DNA of 64,000 nt from Hyphomicrobiales bacterium (GTDB lineage Bacteria > Pseudomonadota > Alphaproteobacteria > Rhizobiales > Xanthobacteraceae): NCBI GenBank assembly GCA_017305715.1, contig JAFKKG010000021.1, forward strand, positions 124,001-188,000, given 5' to 3'. The position numbers and the translations under genes are program-made. Below the pieces are notes generated by a model. That model was not told the DNA's origin. It did no database searches and was given only the letters and a program-made list of their open reading frames with translations. Below are positions 28,063-36,243 of the stretch, piece after piece (position 1 is the stretch's first letter; each line of letters begins with the position of its first letter).

Positions 28063-28083
28063 GGCTCTGATGGCATCAGAGCC
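28063..28083. repeat. Perfect inverted repeat upstream of murJ
   Basis: GGCTCTGATG, one base, CATCAGAGCC: 10-bp arms. It lies 24 nt upstream of the murJ start and 49 nt after the aminotransferase stop. Without a T-run it is not a standard terminator. It may be an operator or an intergenic repeat. Confidence 0.55.
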
Positions 28084-28131
28084 GCCAGCATTTTTTGCGC
28101 ATTCCCCGATGAGAACGCTATGGGGCGAAAA

Positions 28132-29283
28132 TCAGGCGGAAAGCGCGCCGCGTACCGCCGCGATGACGCGGTCCTGCGTCGCCTCGTCGAGATAGGCGTG
28201 AATAGGCAGGCTGACCACGTCGTCCGAGAGCTGTTCGCTCACCGGCAGGCCGCCTTCCGCGACCGGGAATTCCCGGTAGGCGGTCTGCTGATGCATCGAT
28301 TTCGCGTAATAGACCATCGACGGAATGCCCTGCGCCTTCAGCGCCGCCACGAAACCATCGCGGTCGGTCCCCTCAGGCAGGCGGATGGTATACTGCGCCC
28401 AGATCGAGCTGCATCCGGACGCCAGCCGCGGCACGGTCACGAGGTTGCCAAGGCCGCGCGCATAGCGCTCCGCGACGCGGTTGCGGGCCGCGATCTCGTC
28501 CTCGAAAATCTTCAGCTTCTCGATCAGCACCGCCGCCTGCATCGTATCGAGGCGTCCGGTCAGGCCAAGGCGCACATTGTCGTATTTGTCGGAGCCCTGG
28601 CCGTGAACGCGGATGCTGCGCAGCGTCTCGGCAAGCTTGCCGTCATTGGTGAAGATGGCGCCGCCATCGCCGAAGCAACCGAGTGGCTTCGTTGGAAAGA
28701 AGCTGGTTGCGGTGGCAAGCCCGAACGTGCCGAGCTTGCGGCCCTTGTAGCTCGCGCCAAACCCCTGCGCGGCGTCGTCCAGCACGAACAGGCCCTCGGC
28801 CTGCGCGACCTCGGCGATCGCGTCGTGGTCGGCGCTTTGGCCGAACAGATCGACCGGGATCACGGCGCGGGGCTTCAGCCCGCGTTGCCGGGCCGTGGCG
28901 ATGCCGCGCTTGAGCGAGGCCGCATCCATGTTGAAGGTCTGCGCATCGACGTCGACGAAAACCGGCGAAGCCCCCGTCAGCGCGACGGCTTCACCGGTCG
29001 CACAGAACGTAAACGACGGACACAGCACGGCATCGCCGGGACCGACTTCCATGGCCATCAAGACCATCAGCAGCGCGTCGGTGCCGCTGGCGCAACTCAC
29101 GACATGTGCGGCGCCGGAGAATTCCGAAAGCGCCTTTTCCAGCGCCGTTACCTCCGGACCGTTGATGAACTGGCAATGACCGAGCACACGGGCGATCGAC
29201 TCGTCGATGGATGTCCCGAGCCGCCGGCGCTGCGACGCGAGGTCATAGAAGGGAACGGGTTCGGGGCGCATGTGCTGGTTCAT
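28132..29283 (-). CDS. DegT/DnrJ/EryC1-family nucleotide-sugar aminotransferase, GnnB/WbpE-like
   Basis: A PLP-dependent aminotransferase of 383 aa that adds an amino group to a keto-sugar nucleotide. Family motifs are SCASGTDALLMVL, PSFTFCATGEAV, LDDAAQGFGASYKG and the PLP Lys199 in TSFFPTKPLGCFGDGG. The best-known relatives that pair with a Gfo/Idh/MocA oxidoreductase are WbpE (UDP-GlcNAc3NAcA pathway) and GnnB (UDP-2,3-diamino sugar for lipid A). The partner gene is immediately upstream, 29 nt away. No WbpA, WbpD or WbpI gene is near, and Bradyrhizobium lipid A is known to have a 2,3-diaminoglucose backbone, so I favour the GnnB role. That choice is an inference. Confidence 0.88.
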   Translation of the reverse strand: MNQHMRPEPVPFYDLASQRRRLGTSIDESIARVLGHCQFINGPEVTALEKALSEFSGAAHVVSCASGTDALLMVLMAMEVGPGDAVLCPSFTFCATGEAVALTGASPVFVDVDAQTFNMDAASLKRGIATARQRGLKPRAVIPVDLFGQSADHDAIAEVAQAEGLFVLDDAAQGFGASYKGRKLGTFGLATATSFFPTKPLGCFGDGGAIFTNDGKLAETLRSIRVHGQGSDKYDNVRLGLTGRLDTMQAAVLIEKLKIFEDEIAARNRVAERYARGLGNLVTVPRLASGCSSIWAQYTIRLPEGTDRDGFVAALKAQGIPSMVYYAKSMHQQTAYREFPVAEGGLPVSEQLSDDVVSLPIHAYLDEATQDRVIAAVRGALSA

Positions 29284-29312
29284 GATGCCTTGCAGGACAG
29301 GATGGGAGTGGA

Positions 29313-30329
29313 CTAGCCGGCGATGCGGCGCGGACCCTTGCGGGCGGTGGAGGCTGCAGGCCGCGCCGGCGCTTCGAGGCAGCGGATCGCGATTTCGAGG
29401 CTGGCGACGCCCTCGTCGCCGGAAACCGCCGGCACGTTGCCGGACCTGACCGCATCGAGGAACGCAATCAATTCGGCGCGCAGCGGCTCGTCATGGCCGA
29501 CCGGCAGATGCCGCATCGAATAGCTGCCGTCGGGCTTGAAGCCGAAGCACTCCGTCACCTGGCGCGTCAACAGATCGCCCATCACATATTTGCCGCGGGT
29601 CGCGACCGTGACGTTGCGCGCCTTGAACGGGGTCAGCCAGTTGGTGTTGATGTGGGCGAGCACGCCCGAGGCGGTGCGGAATTGCAGCAGCGCGATATCC
29701 TCACGTTCGGCGATCGCGCTGGAGAGCTGCGGCTGCACCTCGACAATGTCGGATTCGGTGAACCAGCGGATCAGGTCGATATCGTGCACGGCCAGATCGA
29801 TCACGACGCCGACATTCGACATCCGCGGCGGAAATGGTCCGACCCGGGTGATGCCGATGGACAGGATGTCCTCGCCCGAGATCGCCTGCTTGATCGCGGC
29901 GACCGCCGGATTGAACCGCTCGACATGGCCGACCATCAGCGTGACGCCGGCACGGTGCGCGGCGTCGACGATGTCGCGCCCTTCCTTGACCGTCGGCGCG
30001 ATCGGCTTCTCGACCAGGATATGGATGTTGCGCGCGATGCAGGCGAGCGCGACCTCATGGTGCAGATGGGTGGGGGCTGCGATCGTCACCGCATCGACGC
30101 CCTCGGCCAGCAGCTCTTCGAGGCTTTCGAACGCGCGGCAGCCGGCGAGTTCGGTGGCGCGCACGCGATGTTCCGGCAGCGGATCGACGATGCCGACCAG
30201 CGTGACGCCGGGCAGCCCCGCCAGCACGCGGGCATGGTTGCTGCCCATCACGCCGGCACCGATCACGCCGACGCGCAATTGGCGCGCGCCGCCGCTGTTC
30301 GCGTCCGATCCGAACCTTTTGGAATTCAT
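29313..30329 (-). CDS. Gfo/Idh/MocA-family oxidoreductase, GnnA/WbpB-like
   Basis: A 338-aa NAD-dependent sugar dehydrogenase. It has the N-terminal Rossmann motif VGVIGAGVMGSNHARVL, the family signature VEKPIAPT (substrate and cofactor Lys) and DLAVHDIDLIRWF with the conserved His. In the known GnnA/GnnB and WbpB/WbpE pairs this enzyme oxidises the 3-hydroxyl of a UDP-N-acetyl-sugar and the aminotransferase acts next. The gene order here is oxidoreductase then aminotransferase. The C-terminus is Ala/Arg-rich (STARKGPRRIAG). The exact sugar is inferred. Confidence 0.88.
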   Translation of the reverse strand: MNSKRFGSDANSGGARQLRVGVIGAGVMGSNHARVLAGLPGVTLVGIVDPLPEHRVRATELAGCRAFESLEELLAEGVDAVTIAAPTHLHHEVALACIARNIHILVEKPIAPTVKEGRDIVDAAHRAGVTLMVGHVERFNPAVAAIKQAISGEDILSIGITRVGPFPPRMSNVGVVIDLAVHDIDLIRWFTESDIVEVQPQLSSAIAEREDIALLQFRTASGVLAHINTNWLTPFKARNVTVATRGKYVMGDLLTRQVTECFGFKPDGSYSMRHLPVGHDEPLRAELIAFLDAVRSGNVPAVSGDEGVASLEIAIRCLEAPARPAASTARKGPRRIAG

Positions 30330-30682
30330 ATTGTCGACCCCAACAGACTTTCATTGCCAGACCGGGATGACGGATCGTCATTCCAATCTATCGCCTTGTT
30401 CGAGCATGATCCCTGCGCAAACACGTTCCGCGCTTGCCGCAGGGAAAACCGGTTCCCGTCCCGCATCGCATGCGGGGCACGCTTTTCCGGGTCATGCTGC
30501 AATGCCCCGGCGGTTCTCTAGCACGCCGCCACAAATGTGGCGAACGCGATCCCTCCAATCCGGACACGTTTTGATTCAAAGAGTTACAGCCCGCACGGCG
30601 ATCCGGCGGGACTCACACGGGGCTTAGGCCATCGCAATATGGAGGAATTAAGTGCACCGGCCGGGGCTCCGGGGTCTTCCGG
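30330..30682. other. Intergenic region filled mainly by a rhizobial repeat
   Basis: These 353 bases contain the mosaic repeat at 30403-30498, then a patch without recognisable features. The promoter for the GnnA-like gene must lie here or within the repeat. I see no coding frame with a ribosome site and no RNA gene. Confidence 0.45.
30403..30498. repeat. Rhizobiales-type intergenic palindromic element
   Basis: The ends AGCATGATCC and GGGTCATGCT are inverted with one mismatch. Inside are two nested hairpins: CCCTGCG...CGCAGGG and CCCGCAT...ATGCGGG. AAAACCGGTTCCC and GCTTTTCCGGGTCATGC are typical blocks of the mosaic repeats scattered in Bradyrhizobium and relatives. It codes for nothing apparent. 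Confidence 0.7.
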
Positions 30683-32740
30683 CTAGCCGCCGGAGAGGCT
30701 TTCCCGCAGCCGGATCACCTGAGGCCGCAATTGCTCGCAGGCCAGTTCGCGCTCGAATCGGGCGACGTCTTCGCGCGACTGGCTGGCGCGCAGCCTGGCC
30801 AAAGTGGCCTTTTCCTCGTCGCAGCTCCGGACCTGAACGACCGGTCCGGGTGGCGCCGCCTTGGTCTCGGCCGGCGCGGACTGGGCAGACTGGGCGGGCG
30901 GACTGGCCACAGCAACCGCCGGCTGATCCGGCAGGTCCCTGGGCAGGCTCTCGCGCAGCCGCACGATTTGCGCCCGCAACCGCTCGCAGCTGAGCTCACG
31001 CTCGAGCACGGCCAGATCGGTCAACGACGGGTTGGCACGGATTTTTGCAAGCCTGGCTTCGTCGCGTTTGCAGTCGGCTGCCGGAGTCACCGTCGCAACG
31101 GCAACCCTTGGCGGTTCCGGCGGCTTCGGCGCGGCTTCCTGTTTCGGTGCGGCCGGCGGCGGAGCGACCACGACCGGCGGCACGATTTTTTCGGCAACCG
31201 GCGGTTTGCTCGGGGCTGCTGCGCCGGGCGCAAGATTGGCGGTCGACGACAGGCTTTCCCGCAACCGCATCACCTGCGCACGCAGCTTCTCGCACGCCAG
31301 GCTCGCCTCCAGCTGGATGACGCCTTCGAGCGACGGGTTGCTGCGCAAGTGCGCCAGCATGGCGCTGTCGCGGTCGCAGGGCTGATCCGCCACCGGTGGG
31401 GGCGCCGTCGGCGGAAGAGTCCTGATCTCCTTGGAGATGCCGGCAAGAGACGGACTGGTCGCGGCCAGCTTGGTGCGCGCCTGCTCTGCCGCCAATCGCT
31501 GCGCTTCTTCCTGCTGCTTGCGCTCGCGCTCGGCGGCAAGTCTTGCACGCTGCTCTTCCTGGGCTCTTGCGGCTTCACGCTGCTTGCGCTCGTTCTCGGC
31601 CACCAGCCGCAGGCGCTGCTCTTCCTGGGCCTGGGCGGCCTCGCGTTCCTTGCGGACCTTTTCGGCCGCCGCCTGCGCACGAAGGCTCTCCTGCCTGCGC
31701 AGCGCCTCCTCCTGCTCCGCCATCTTGCGCAGCGCCGCCTCGCGTTCGGCCTTGCGCTGCTCTTCCGCGAGCCGCGCTGCCTCCTGCGCCTTGGCCTGCT
31801 GGAGCTCGCGTTCACGAATGACAGCCTCGATACGCTGGATGCGGCCTTGCGCCTCCGCCACATAACTCGAGGTCGGGAATGCGGCGATAAAATCGCGGAG
31901 CGGCTCCGGATCCGGCGTGTCCTTGATCTTCTCGAACGCCATCCGGTCAGTCTGGTTGAGATAGTAATTGCTCAGCAGCGACACATAGGTCTCCGGCCGC
32001 TGGCGTCCGCCGGTCTGGGCGTTGACGTCGGCGGCGACGCGCCGGAACAATTGCTCGATTTCGAGGCCAGGCTCCTTGAGCCGCTTCAGGAAGGCCGCGG
32101 TGAACGGGCTGTTGCGGCCATCGCCGTCGGCGGCGACTTCATCCGCTGCGGTGGAATAGGCCACCACCATGCCCTGGGCCTTGTCGATCTTGGCGAGGCC
32201 GCCGCGCACGGCATCGATCGAGCGGGTGTCGCCCGCCTTCTTCTTGCGGCGGAGCGCATTGACGATCGGATTGTTGCGGCAGGCGTCGAGGACCACGATC
32301 TTGACGCCGTCGCCGCGATCAAGCGCGGCGCGCACGTCGTCGAGCGGCGTCATCTGATAGCGGAAGCTGATCTCGTCCTCGACCTCGGCGTCGGTCGGCA
32401 TCAGGTAGTTGCGGCCCTGATACTGCACGGCATGACCGGCGTAATAGAACAGCGCGGCATCGGCGTCGATGGCGAGGCGAGCGAACTTGGCCATGTTCAG
32501 ATCGAGATCGCGCTTGTTGGCGTCGATGACCTGCAGCACCTCGAAGCCAACGCCGCGCAGCGCGGCGGCGACGTCGGTGGCATCGTTCCTGGGATTGGAA
32601 AGGAACAGGCTCGAATTGGCGTAGTTCGAGTTGCCGACAACGAGCGCCACGCGCCGGTCAGCCTTCGCCACGCTGATCGAACAGGTCAGCAGCACGAGAC
32701 CATACAGAGCTGCAATCCAGATCGGACGACGGGTGCTCAT
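30683..32740 (-). CDS. Secreted caspase-fold (peptidase C14) protein with coiled coil and three Cys-paired repeats
   Basis: The protein is 685 aa from ATG 32740 (MSTRRPIW), with a signal peptide ending near KADRR. Residues 28-260 form a caspase-like p20/p10 domain: RRVALVVGNSNY, catalytic His103 in YYAGHAV and Cys154 in LDACRNNP, so the dyad is intact. Residues about 300-425 are a long charged coiled coil (Glu/Ala/Arg/Gln-rich). The tail has three 43-residue repeats (455-497, 557-599, 640-682), each with cysteines exactly 28 apart and ending LRESL, separated by Pro/Ala linkers. The overlap with a DUF4399 gene 25 nt upstream suggests one operon. Caspase-fold proteins cut after Arg, Lys or Asp; the target is unknown. 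A periplasmic caspase inside an LPS locus is notable. Confidence 0.9.
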   Translation of the reverse strand: MSTRRPIWIAALYGLVLLTCSISVAKADRRVALVVGNSNYANSSLFLSNPRNDATDVAAALRGVGFEVLQVIDANKRDLDLNMAKFARLAIDADAALFYYAGHAVQYQGRNYLMPTDAEVEDEISFRYQMTPLDDVRAALDRGDGVKIVVLDACRNNPIVNALRRKKKAGDTRSIDAVRGGLAKIDKAQGMVVAYSTAADEVAADGDGRNSPFTAAFLKRLKEPGLEIEQLFRRVAADVNAQTGGRQRPETYVSLLSNYYLNQTDRMAFEKIKDTPDPEPLRDFIAAFPTSSYVAEAQGRIQRIEAVIRERELQQAKAQEAARLAEEQRKAEREAALRKMAEQEEALRRQESLRAQAAAEKVRKEREAAQAQEEQRLRLVAENERKQREAARAQEEQRARLAAERERKQQEEAQRLAAEQARTKLAATSPSLAGISKEIRTLPPTAPPPVADQPCDRDSAMLAHLRSNPSLEGVIQLEASLACEKLRAQVMRLRESLSSTANLAPGAAAPSKPPVAEKIVPPVVVAPPPAAPKQEAAPKPPEPPRVAVATVTPAADCKRDEARLAKIRANPSLTDLAVLERELSCERLRAQIVRLRESLPRDLPDQPAVAVASPPAQSAQSAPAETKAAPPGPVVQVRSCDEEKATLARLRASQSREDVARFERELACEQLRPQVIRLRESLSGG

Positions 32741-32765
32741 ATCGGGCTCCGGAAACTCCCTTTGC

Positions 32766-33677
32766 TCAGTCCCAACGGCGATATCTGCGGAAGCGCTTCT
32801 TCCTCGCGGGCGGACGTCCGCTGGCGGTGACGGTGACGGTGATCGGCTCCGACAGCAGCGGCGGATCGTGCGGCACATGGTTCTCGTCGGCCAGCAGCAA
32901 TTGCAGCGTATGCTTGCCGAGCGGAAGCGTGATCTTGGCCTCGGTCTGGCCGGCGCCGAAGTGCAAATGGTTGAAGTCGCTCGGGATCGGCTGGTCGAGA
33001 TTCGGCACCTCGGTATCGATCAGCAAATGGTGGTGACCGGTGTTGACCTTCTCGAAACCGGCCGGTGCGATCCCCATGCCGATCAGGCCGAAACGGATGA
33101 CCGGCGTCGGCGAGACATAGCTGCGATTGGTCGGATAGACGAAATAGACCTTGGCGCCGGGCGGAGACTTCTTGCGGCCCGCGCTCGCGGAGCTGGGCGT
33201 GCCGGCGGCCGCCGGCGCCTGGGAGGCGGCGACGACGCGAATCTTGATCCGCTCGGAGATCAGCGGAATCGTATTCGGGATGTGGTCCTTGTCGCCGAGC
33301 ACCAGCTGCAGGGTGTGCTCGCCTTCCGGCAAGGTCACTTCGGCTTCGGTTTGCCCCGCGCCAAAATGCAAATGGTTGAAGTCGCTCGGGATCGGCTGAT
33401 CGAGCGGCGGCAGTTCGGTATCGATCAGCAGATGGTGGTGTCCGGAATTCGCCTTGTCGGAGCCGGCGGGTGCGACGCCCATGCCCTTGAGGCCGAAATT
33501 CACGGTGAAGGTGGTCGGGACGGTCTGGCCGTCCTTGAGGCCAACGAAGTAGACGGCCGCGCCGGGAGGCGAGGGATTCGGGCCGCCGGTCGGCTTTTGC
33601 TGCCCGTGGCTCGTTCCGATTGTTCCTGCCAGCATCAAAAGCGAAACAGCAATTGCGGTCGATACTTTCGAAAACAC
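32766..33677 (-). CDS. Secreted protein with two DUF4399 domains
   Basis: A 303-aa protein with a signal peptide (STAIAVSLLMLAGTIGTSHG) and two copies of DUF4399 at residues 36-149 and 171-284, joined by an Ala/Ser linker. Each copy carries GHHHLLIDTE, PLDQPIPSDFNHLHFGAGQT-type and HTLQLxLxD motifs. The many histidines suggest metal binding, which is an inference. The end is strongly basic (KKRFRRYRRW). The two copies share an identical 32-nt run in the DNA (32962-32993 and 33367-33398), so the duplication is recent or kept by gene conversion. The start is GTG 33677, only 3 nt after AGGAGG; an ATG at 33681 is in a different frame. It precedes the caspase gene by 25 nt. Confidence 0.88.
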   Translation of the reverse strand: MFSKVSTAIAVSLLMLAGTIGTSHGQQKPTGGPNPSPPGAAVYFVGLKDGQTVPTTFTVNFGLKGMGVAPAGSDKANSGHHHLLIDTELPPLDQPIPSDFNHLHFGAGQTEAEVTLPEGEHTLQLVLGDKDHIPNTIPLISERIKIRVVAASQAPAAAGTPSSASAGRKKSPPGAKVYFVYPTNRSYVSPTPVIRFGLIGMGIAPAGFEKVNTGHHHLLIDTEVPNLDQPIPSDFNHLHFGAGQTEAKITLPLGKHTLQLLLADENHVPHDPPLLSEPITVTVTASGRPPARKKRFRRYRRWD

Positions 33678-33988
33678 ACATACCTCCTGAAATCGCGACG
33701 GGCCGGCTGCTAAAATCTCAAATAACTCAAGAACTGTAATACGCCTGTGAAATAGTACACTGGATTTTCGCCCTTGAATATCGTCCCATCCCGGGAACCG
33801 CTAGCCGGCCCCAACCTGCGCACGAGTTCTCGTCGATTTGATCGCGGGACGACCCGTTCAGGGTAACAAGATACCGCAAAACTAACTGGCGATAGCCACA
33901 CAAGGACTTTTGATTTTATGAAGCGTTCCGGGCACGATGGACTGGCAGGCGGCGCGCAAGACGACCGGCGAGATTTAAGGCCGAGGGC
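33678..33988. other. Divergent intergenic region
   Basis: This 311-bp region lies between the DUF4399-caspase pair and the FGE-like gene. It must hold promoters for both directions. AT-rich patches near 33720-33770 and 33905-33920 are the likely sites. I find no strong palindrome, RNA gene or further coding frame. Confidence 0.4.
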
Positions 33989-34783
33989 ATGATGTTCAGA
34001 CTTTTTGCGTTTTTGATATTGCTGTTCGCGACCGGATCGGCCGCCGCCCAAACGGCTGTTGTGCCAGAACCCGGTGAATTGTTCCGCGATTGTCCGGATT
34101 GCCCGGAAATGGTGGTGGTGCCGTCGGGCGAATTCGACATGGGCGGCAAGGACTCTCCGTATGAGGGCCCGCAGCACCGGGTCACGATCGCAAAACCGTT
34201 CGCGATCGAACGGCGCGAAACCAGTTTCGCCGAATGGGACGCATGCGTCGCCGACGGCAAATGCAAACACCGGCCGGACGATCGCGGCTGGGGTCGCGGC
34301 GACCAGCCCGTGATCGACGTCAGCTGGGAGGACGCCAAGGCGTTCGTGCTGTGGCTAACGCAGAAGACCGGCCGCAACTACCGTTTGCCGAGCGAGGCCG
34401 AATGGGAATATGCGGCGCGCGCCGGCACCACGACCACCTATTGGTGGGGGAAAGAGATCGGCAAGTCGAACGCCAATTGCGACAATTGCGGCGATTCGCT
34501 GCGCCGGACCATGCGCACGGGATCCTACCGGCCGAACGGTTTCGGGCTCTATGACACATCCGGCAACGTCTACGAATGGGTCGAAGACTGCTGGAACGAC
34601 AATTACAAGGGTGCGCCCAAGGACGGCTCCGCCTGGACGCAGGGAAATTGCCGCCAGCGCGTAATGCGCGGCGGATCGTTCGCCAACAAGGCGAATACCG
34701 TCGCGTCGGCGGCGCGCTACCGCTACGATCTCGACGTGCGCTATTTCGCCAACGGCTTTCGCGTCGTGCGGGACGTTCAGTAG
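33989..34783 (+). CDS. Secreted formylglycine-generating-enzyme-fold protein without catalytic cysteines
   Basis: A 264-aa protein with a signal peptide (FAFLILLFATGSAAA) and one FGE-sulfatase (SUMF1-like) domain: EMVVVPSGEFDMGG, HRVTIAKPFAIERRETSFAEW, PVIDVSWEDAKAFVLWL, YRLPSEAEWEYAARAG, GLYDTSGNVYEWVEDCW, RVMRGGSF and FRVV. True FGE has two active-site Cys after the RGGS motif; the matching stretch here (NKANTVASAARYRYDLDV) has none, so sulfatase activation is unlikely. CPDC, NCDNC and other Cys pairs may form disulfides. The domain probably serves as a binding module. It is divergent from the DUF4399-caspase pair. Confidence 0.9.
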   Translation: MMFRLFAFLILLFATGSAAAQTAVVPEPGELFRDCPDCPEMVVVPSGEFDMGGKDSPYEGPQHRVTIAKPFAIERRETSFAEWDACVADGKCKHRPDDRGWGRGDQPVIDVSWEDAKAFVLWLTQKTGRNYRLPSEAEWEYAARAGTTTTYWWGKEIGKSNANCDNCGDSLRRTMRTGSYRPNGFGLYDTSGNVYEWVEDCWNDNYKGAPKDGSAWTQGNCRQRVMRGGSFANKANTVASAARYRYDLDVRYFANGFRVVRDVQ

Positions 34784-34823
34784 TCCCGCATCGAGCGTTT
34801 TCGAGCGAAAGAAAAATCCGGCG

Positions 34824-36236
34824 CTAGGTGCGCTGGTAATCATCCTCGATGCGGATGATGTCGTCCTCGCCGAAATAGCTGCCGGTCTGCACCTCGATCA
34901 GTTCGAGCTGGATCTTGCCGGGGTTTTCCAGCCGGTGCACCGCGCCGATCGGGATGTAGATCGATTCGTTTTCGTGCACGGTCTTGACCAGTTCGTTGAC
35001 GGTGACGCGGGCAGCGCCCCGCACCACGATCCAGTGCTCGGAGCGGTGATGGTGCTTCTGCAGCGAGAGCCGCCCGCCGGGCTTGACGATGATGCGCTTG
35101 ACCTGGTGACGCTCGCCATTGTCGACCGATTGATAGGAACCCCAGGGCCGGTGCACCTTGATGTGATCTTCGGTCACCTGCGGCGCCACGGTCTTCAATT
35201 TCGCAACCAGCCGCTTCAACCCGTTGGCGTCCTTTTGCCTGCTCACCAGCACGGCATCCTGGGTCGCGACCACCACGAGATCGTCGACGCCTTCCAGCGC
35301 CACCAGCGCGCGGTCGGTCGTGACGTTGCAATTGCGGGAATCCTCGAACACGGCGGCGCCGCGCGCGGCATTGCCCTGCCCGTCCTTGTCGGACAGTTCC
35401 CATACCGCATGCCAGGAGCCGACATCGGACCAGCCGCAGGCAACCGGCACCACCGCGGTCCGCGAGGTCTTTTCCATCACCGCATAATCGATCGAGATCG
35501 ATTTCGCCGATCCGAACGTCTCGGTATCGAGCTTGATGAAGCCGAGGTCGCTTCCGGCGCGCGCAACTGAATCCGCGACCGCCTGAACGCTTGCGCTGTC
35601 GACCTTGCGATACTCATCGAGCAGCACCGCGGCGCGGAACATGAAGTTGCCGCTGTTCCAGAGATAGCCCGATTTGACATACCCCGCCGCCGTCGCGGCG
35701 TCGGGCTTTTCGACGAACTTCGCGACGCTGCGGACCTTGCCGGAGATGGCCTCGCCGGGGCTGATATAGCCATATTCGGTGGCGGCCCGCTCGGGCTGCA
35801 CGCCGAAGGTCACGATGTGCCCGGCTTCCGCTGCGGCAAGTCCCTCGCGGCACGCGGCGACGAAAGCTGCGGTGTCGCGCACCACGTGATCGGCCGCCAG
35901 CGCCAGCACGATCGCGTCCCTGTCGCGTGTTTGCGCGAACGCTGCCCCCGCCGCGATCGCGGGACCGGAGTCGCGCCGCATCGGCTCCAGCAGCACGTCG
36001 GCCTCGAGGCCGATCTCCGCCAGTTGCTCGAGCACCATGAAACGATAGGCATTGTTGGTGATGATAACCGGACGCTCGAACAGCGCGGCATCCGAAACCC
36101 GCATCAAGGTGTCCTGGAACGTCGAGCGCGTTCCGAACAGCGGCAGGAACTGCTTCGGATGCACCTCGCGCGAAGCCGGCCACAGCCGGGTCCCGGCGCC
36201 GCCACACATGATCAGGGGAATAATTCTTCCGTTCAT
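34824..36236 (-). CDS. manC: Mannose-1-phosphate guanylyltransferase / mannose-6-phosphate isomerase
   Basis: This bifunctional type II PMI/GMP enzyme of 470 aa makes GDP-mannose from mannose-6-phosphate via mannose-1-phosphate, but phosphomannomutase is not nearby. The N-terminal nucleotidyltransferase motif CGGAGTRLWPASREVHPKQF and FVEKPDAATAAGYV are present. The C-terminal cupin isomerase domain shows HHHRSEHWIVVRGAARVT and YIPIGAVHRLENPG. It lies 7 nt after the UDP-glucuronate epimerase gene, so the two are co-transcribed. GDP-Man may feed O-antigen, core or the mannosylated lipid A known from Bradyrhizobium. Confidence 0.95.
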   Translation of the reverse strand: MNGRIIPLIMCGGAGTRLWPASREVHPKQFLPLFGTRSTFQDTLMRVSDAALFERPVIITNNAYRFMVLEQLAEIGLEADVLLEPMRRDSGPAIAAGAAFAQTRDRDAIVLALAADHVVRDTAAFVAACREGLAAAEAGHIVTFGVQPERAATEYGYISPGEAISGKVRSVAKFVEKPDAATAAGYVKSGYLWNSGNFMFRAAVLLDEYRKVDSASVQAVADSVARAGSDLGFIKLDTETFGSAKSISIDYAVMEKTSRTAVVPVACGWSDVGSWHAVWELSDKDGQGNAARGAAVFEDSRNCNVTTDRALVALEGVDDLVVVATQDAVLVSRQKDANGLKRLVAKLKTVAPQVTEDHIKVHRPWGSYQSVDNGERHQVKRIIVKPGGRLSLQKHHHRSEHWIVVRGAARVTVNELVKTVHENESIYIPIGAVHRLENPGKIQLELIEVQTGSYFGEDDIIRIEDDYQRT

Positions 36237-36243
36237 CGGGGCC

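Noticed and set aside
26426-28195. 589-codon plus-strand frame opposite murJ
   Set aside because: Antisense shadow; no domain, and the real gene has a full MurJ signature.
33989-34783. Active sulfatase-modifying enzyme
   Set aside because: Catalytic cysteines are missing and no sulfatase gene is near.
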